Source of the DNA: JADLBR01 sp020847615
GTDB taxonomy: Bacteria; Verrucomicrobiota; Verrucomicrobiia; JADLBR01
Assembly: GCA_026646655.1 (NCBI GenBank)
Contig: JAPKHT010000001.1
Span: 74,210-138,209, forward strand
Direction: 5' to 3'
Length of the DNA: 64,000 bases
Part shown: piece after piece, positions 61,028-64,000 of the stretch
Layout of the letters: the number at the start of each line of letters is the position of its first letter
Numbering within the stretch: the first letter of the stretch is position 1
Notes under the pieces: model-generated
The model's input: only the letters and a program-made list of their open reading frames with translations
Told to the model about the DNA's origin: nothing
The model's database searches: none
Position numbers and translations under genes: made by a program

Positions 61028-61774
61028 GGTCCCACGCGGCAGGCGAAGGGCGGCGGGTTCAGCGAGCGCGCCGACCGGGATTTCACTCCGGAGGATATCC
61101 GCTTCACGGCGAAGGGTGACGCGCTCTATGCGATCGCGCTCGGCTGGCCCGCGGATGGCAAGGTCTTGGTGCGATCGCTGGCATCGGTCGCGGGCAAGGT
61201 CGCGCGGGTGCGGTTGCTGGGGCACGCCGGCGATCTGGAGTGGTCGCAGGGTGAGGAGGGGTTGCTGGTGAGGATGCCGGCGCAGCGCCCGGCGGAACAT
61301 GCGCTGGCGCTTGAGGTGCGAGGTGAGGGCCTCGAGCCGGCGCCATTGCCCGAACAGGACCCGGCGATCCGGCCGGACCCCGATGGCAGCATCCGGCTCG
61401 AACCTGGCGCGGCGGAATTGCACGGCTCCAAACTCCGGATCGAGCGCCGTCATGACCACGATTACATAGCCGCGTGGGACAGGGCGGAGGAGTGGGCCTC
61501 GTGGGCACTGGTCGTCCCCGCCAAGGCGACCTATGAGGTGAGCGTCGTATGCAGCACGCCCATCAGGGATACGGACTTCATTGTGGAGATCGGCGGCCAG
61601 CGACTCCGCGGCGTCGCAAAGAAGACCGCCGGTTGGTATGAGTACCGGACCGTTACCGTGGGCCGCATCGAGCTGGCGCCGGGCGCCGGGATCCGGTTGG
61701 CCATACGCGCCGCGGATCCCTCGGCATGGAAGGCCATCAACGTCCGCGGGATCCGGTTGGATGATGTCAACTGA
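61028..61774 (+). pseudogene. C-terminal beta domain of the GH29 fucosidase, cut off by TAG
   Basis: In the same frame as the fucosidase, the DNA after TAG 61025-61027 reads GPTRQAKGGGFSERADRDFT, which is the usual continuation of the GH29 C-terminal region (VYGEGPT-x-x-x-GGGF). It proceeds without another stop through FTAKGDALYAIALGWPADGK and a carbohydrate-binding-like segment (AGWYEYRTVTVGRIELA) to TGA 61772-61774. A single G-to-T change at an expected GAG codon explains it. No good internal start is seen, so this part is probably not expressed unless the amber codon is read through. Confidence 0.8.
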
Positions 61775-61830
61775 CTCAAGAATTGACACATCGCATCCCG
61801 TGGCCGAACGCGCGAGCGCTTCGGCCGCCA
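61775..61830 (+). repeat. Intergenic repeat, type C, copy 4
   Basis: CTCAAGAATTGACACATCGC follows the TGA, then ATCCCGTGGCC and the hairpin region CCGAACGCGCGAGCGCTTCG (61804-61823) with a GCGA loop. The 118 bp before the next gene contain no other element. Confidence 0.75.
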
Positions 61831-61948
61831 GATGCCTTACGGCTTCGGCCATATTCTCAAAGAGCGGTGGCGCCCGGCGCGCCGTGATTCCCGAGGCCGG
61901 GCGCCCTCGCGTTGGAGGGGCGGTCGGTTTCGCGACCGGGTGCGCGCC

Positions 61949-62920
61949 ATGAGAGCGGTCATCGGCGCGATCTGCGCGTTGTGCCTATCCGCCGCGGCGG
62001 GCGCGGAACCGGGGGCCAAGGTCTCATTGCCGGCGATCGCATCCCCGATCCTGTTTCGGGGCGATGCCGCGACGGCCTATCGCGATCCGGCGGCGATCTA
62101 CCACGAAGGGTGGTTTCGCCTGTTCTTCACCCTGGTAAAGATCGAACCGGACGGGCGGCCATTTTCCTACTTGGCCTGGAGCAAGAGCCGGGATCTCGTG
62201 GCGTGGGGCGCGCCCCAGGTGTTCACCCCGCGCGATCAGCGGCTCAACTATGGCAGCCCGGGCAACATCGTGCGGCATGGAGGCGAGTGGGTCCTGTGCC
62301 TGCAGACGTACCCGAGGCCCAGCGGCGAGAAATACGGGAACCGGGATTCGCGGATCTGGACGATGCGCAGCCGGGATCTGGAGACGTGGGGAGAGCCGGA
62401 GCTGCTGCGCGTCAAGGGGGCCGATGTCCCCCGCGAGGGCATGGGGCGCATGATCGACCCCTACCTGATCGAGGACAAGGACGAGCCTGGAAAGTGGTGG
62501 TGCTTCTACAAACAGGACGGGGTGAGCATGTCGTGGTCGCGCGATCTCAGGAACTGGACCTTCCACGGGCGGACCGCGGCGGGTGAGAATGCGTGCGTCG
62601 TCGTCGATGGCGGCGAGTACGTGCTGTTCCATTCGCCGCCGAACGGCATCGGGGTCAAGCGCTCGCGGGACCTGAGGGCGTGGCGAGATGAGGGGCTGCT
62701 GACGCTCGGGCAGTCGCATTGGCCGTGGGCGCAGGGGAGGCTGACGGGCGGTTTTGTTCTGGATCTGCGCCAGGAGCCCGCCGTCGGCAAGGCGCTGATG
62801 TTCTTTCACGGCTCGGACTTTCCCGAGGAAGACCCGCGCGGTGGATTCGACAGTTTCGCCAGCATCGGCATCGCCTGGAGCGACGATCTGAAGGCATGGG
62901 CCTGGCCGAAGGAAGAATAG
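61949..62920 (+). CDS. GH43/GH32-like beta-propeller glycosidase
   Basis: 323 residues with a signal peptide (MRAVIGAICALCLSAAAGA). Propeller motifs include ATAYRDPAAIYHEGWFRLFF (the likely general-base aspartate within RDPA), SRIWTMRSRDLETWGEPELL, GMGRMIDPYLIEDKDEPGKW and GENACVVVDGGEYVLF. These match the five-bladed GH-F/GH43-type fold. I cannot decide between GH43, GH32-like and GH117/130-like groups. In-frame extension upstream is repeat and spacer DNA, so the ATG was chosen. Confidence 0.82.
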   Translation: MRAVIGAICALCLSAAAGAEPGAKVSLPAIASPILFRGDAATAYRDPAAIYHEGWFRLFFTLVKIEPDGRPFSYLAWSKSRDLVAWGAPQVFTPRDQRLNYGSPGNIVRHGGEWVLCLQTYPRPSGEKYGNRDSRIWTMRSRDLETWGEPELLRVKGADVPREGMGRMIDPYLIEDKDEPGKWWCFYKQDGVSMSWSRDLRNWTFHGRTAAGENACVVVDGGEYVLFHSPPNGIGVKRSRDLRAWRDEGLLTLGQSHWPWAQGRLTGGFVLDLRQEPAVGKALMFFHGSDFPEEDPRGGFDSFASIGIAWSDDLKAWAWPKEE

Positions 62921-62977
62921 CGGGCGCGGGGCACGGTAAACGGCAGGACGCGGCCGACTGCCGTGGGCGATCGTGCG

Positions 62978-63006
62978 CCAAACGCTGACGCGTTCGGCTG
63001 CTGAAA
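62978..63006 (-). repeat. Intergenic repeat, type C, inverted degenerate copy
   Basis: On the minus strand, CCGAACGCGTCAGCGTTTGG (62978-62997) matches the hairpin of the other copies, but the loop is GTCA, not GNRA. It lies between the propeller glycosidase and the partial oxidoreductase; nothing else is seen in this gap. Confidence 0.6.
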
Positions 63007-63087
63007 TCTGGAGCCAGGCATGAATGGATGGAGAGACCCGGAGGCTATTGCCCCGATCACGATTTGGGGATAACCTCCGAATCCTGA

Positions 63088-64000
63088 ATGGATCGCCATC
63101 TGCGCCCGTGTGTCTTGGCCGTGCCGCTTCTCGTGGTGTCGTCCCTATTTTCGAGGGGGGCGGCGCCGCGCGCAGAAACCGCTGACGTCTGCGTGTATGG
63201 CGCCACGCCCGGGGGCATCCTGGCGGCCGTCTCGGTGCGGCGCGAGGGGCGGAGCGTGGTGGTCGTGGAACCGAGCCGGTGGGTGGGTGGCATGCTTGGG
63301 GCGGGCTTGAAACCGATGCAGGATTGCCCCAATTACGCCGCCACGGGGGGACTGGCCCGCGAACTGCTCCGGACGCTGGGTAGCCCCGAATGGGACGGCG
63401 ATCGCCTGAAGAAGGGAGCCCTTGGCAGGATGAGCCCCGACGAGGTGCGCCGAGATTTCGAGCGACTGCTGGAGACCCATGGTATCCCGGTGATTTTTGA
63501 GCACCGCATCGCGGCATGCGATAAGCGCGGCCCGGCAATCGGGGCGGCCGTGTTCGATCGGGCACCGTTCGATGCCCTGGGTTGCCCCGTCGCTGAACCG
63601 GAGGCCCGGGGTGCCCTGCGGGTCGCCGCCGGGGTTTTCATCGACGCCAGCTACGAGGGCGACCTGATGGCGCGCGCGGGCGTGTCGTGGCGGGTGGGGC
63701 GCGAGTCCTCCGCGGAGTTCGGCGAAGGGGCGGCGGGGGTTCAACCGCCGATGGAGGAGGCCCCGATCGATCCGTTCGTCGTCCCGGGCGATCCCGAGAG
63801 CGGGTTGCTGAAGTGGGTGGAGAACGACCACGGCAAAGCGTTCGGCGCGGCGGACGGATACACGCAGGCCTACAATTATCGCTATTACACCACGGATGAT
63901 CCCGCACATCGCATCCCCCTGACGCCGCCCGAGAATTATGACCCGAGAGATTTTGAGCTGGTCGGCCGCTACGTCGAATTCCTGGTCCGGACGATCCCGG
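63088..64000 (+). CDS. FAD-dependent oxidoreductase (FAD_oxidored family), 3' end cut by window
   Basis: 304 residues visible, open at the window end. A signal peptide (VLAVPLLVVSSLFSRGAAPRA) precedes the Rossmann start ADVCVYGATPGGILAAV, the acidic strand end VVVVEPSRWVGGMLGAG, and FIDASYEGDLMARAGVSWRV, followed by QAYNYRYYTTDDP. The same motif order occurs in the complete member at 15980. These enzymes are frequent in polysaccharide clusters of PVC bacteria; their substrates are not established. It probably starts another transcription unit that continues beyond the window. Confidence 0.88.
   Translation, partial: MDRHLRPCVLAVPLLVVSSLFSRGAAPRAETADVCVYGATPGGILAAVSVRREGRSVVVVEPSRWVGGMLGAGLKPMQDCPNYAATGGLARELLRTLGSPEWDGDRLKKGALGRMSPDEVRRDFERLLETHGIPVIFEHRIAACDKRGPAIGAAVFDRAPFDALGCPVAEPEARGALRVAAGVFIDASYEGDLMARAGVSWRVGRESSAEFGEGAAGVQPPMEEAPIDPFVVPGDPESGLLKWVENDHGKAFGAADGYTQAYNYRYYTTDDPAHRIPLTPPENYDPRDFELVGRYVEFLVRTIP

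Noticed and set aside
61775..61948. Type C hairpins as intrinsic terminators
   Set aside because: Hairpins lack a following T-tract on the coding strand, and copies also occur inverted relative to the upstream gene (32309, 62978). They may still process or stabilise transcripts.
25677..63006. CRISPR array suggested by recurrent short repeats
   Set aside because: Repeats are single, kilobases apart, lie between genes and occur in both orientations; there are no regularly spaced spacers and no cas genes.
1..64000. Amber codon recoding to explain the broken fucosidase
   Set aside because: TAG ends several intact genes in the window (for example at 6512, 29320 and 40402), so a general reassignment is not supported.

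Overview
The window is GC-rich DNA packed with secreted carbohydrate-active enzymes, sulfatases and esterases. It has no ribosomal or tRNA genes, no housekeeping genes, no transporters and no SusC/SusD pair. Many sulfatases, FAD-dependent 'VGATPGG' oxidoreductases, fucosidases, parallel beta-helix proteins and sialate-O-acetylesterases, each with its own signal peptide, suggest a PVC-superphylum polysaccharide degrader, most likely Verrucomicrobiota. This assignment is inference from gene content; no marker gene is present.

Layout. (1) Positions 1-15.8 kb (+): sialidase, a large unknown glycosidase-like protein, two tandem paralogues of unknown family, a GH16/beta-propeller fusion, a modular TIM-barrel protein, a sulfatase, a BNR-repeat protein and a GH36 alpha-galactosidase. 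Several overlap by 4 bp (ATGA), and most start with nearly the same signal-peptide DNA. (2) 15.8-21.5 kb (-): a decayed VapC toxin, an FAD oxidoreductase, a sulfatase and a GH42-like protein. (3) 21.5-22.7 kb: a small mobile-looking island with perfect palindromes, shared inverted ends and a nucleotidyltransferase/small-protein pair. (4) 22.7-30.2 kb: six-hairpin glycosidase, GH99-like protein, GH29 fucosidase, sulfatase and the only regulator (AraC family). (5) 30.3-43.2 kb: beta-helix proteins alternating with three sulfatases, then a sialate-O-acetylesterase and an alpha/beta hydrolase. (6) 43.3-57.9 kb: a degenerate purple-acid-phosphatase-like protein, a LamG giant, a small membrane protein, a polysaccharide deacetylase, a heparinase II/III-like lyase, a GH110-like beta-helix, two esterases and a sulfatase. 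(7) 58-64 kb: GH43, a broken glycosidase tail, a GH29 fucosidase split by an in-frame amber codon, a second GH43/GH32-like propeller, and the start of another FAD oxidoreductase.

Together the genes encode seven sulfatases, two fucosidases, galactosidase-type enzymes, sialidase-like enzymes, beta-helix hydrolases or lyases, and several esterases or deacetylases. The likely substrate is a sulfated, acetylated, fucose- and galactose-containing glycan, either algal or mucin-like. Products would have to be imported by systems encoded elsewhere, and the sulfatases need a formylglycine-generating enzyme that is also absent.

Two layers of non-gene structure stand out. Before about 24.6 kb, genes share a near-identical signal-peptide cassette. 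After about 25.6 kb, that cassette disappears and interspersed intergenic repeats appear. These often begin at or supply the stop codon of the preceding gene and fold into a hairpin with a GNRA-type loop. No CRISPR array, rRNA, tRNA or recognisable transposase was found.
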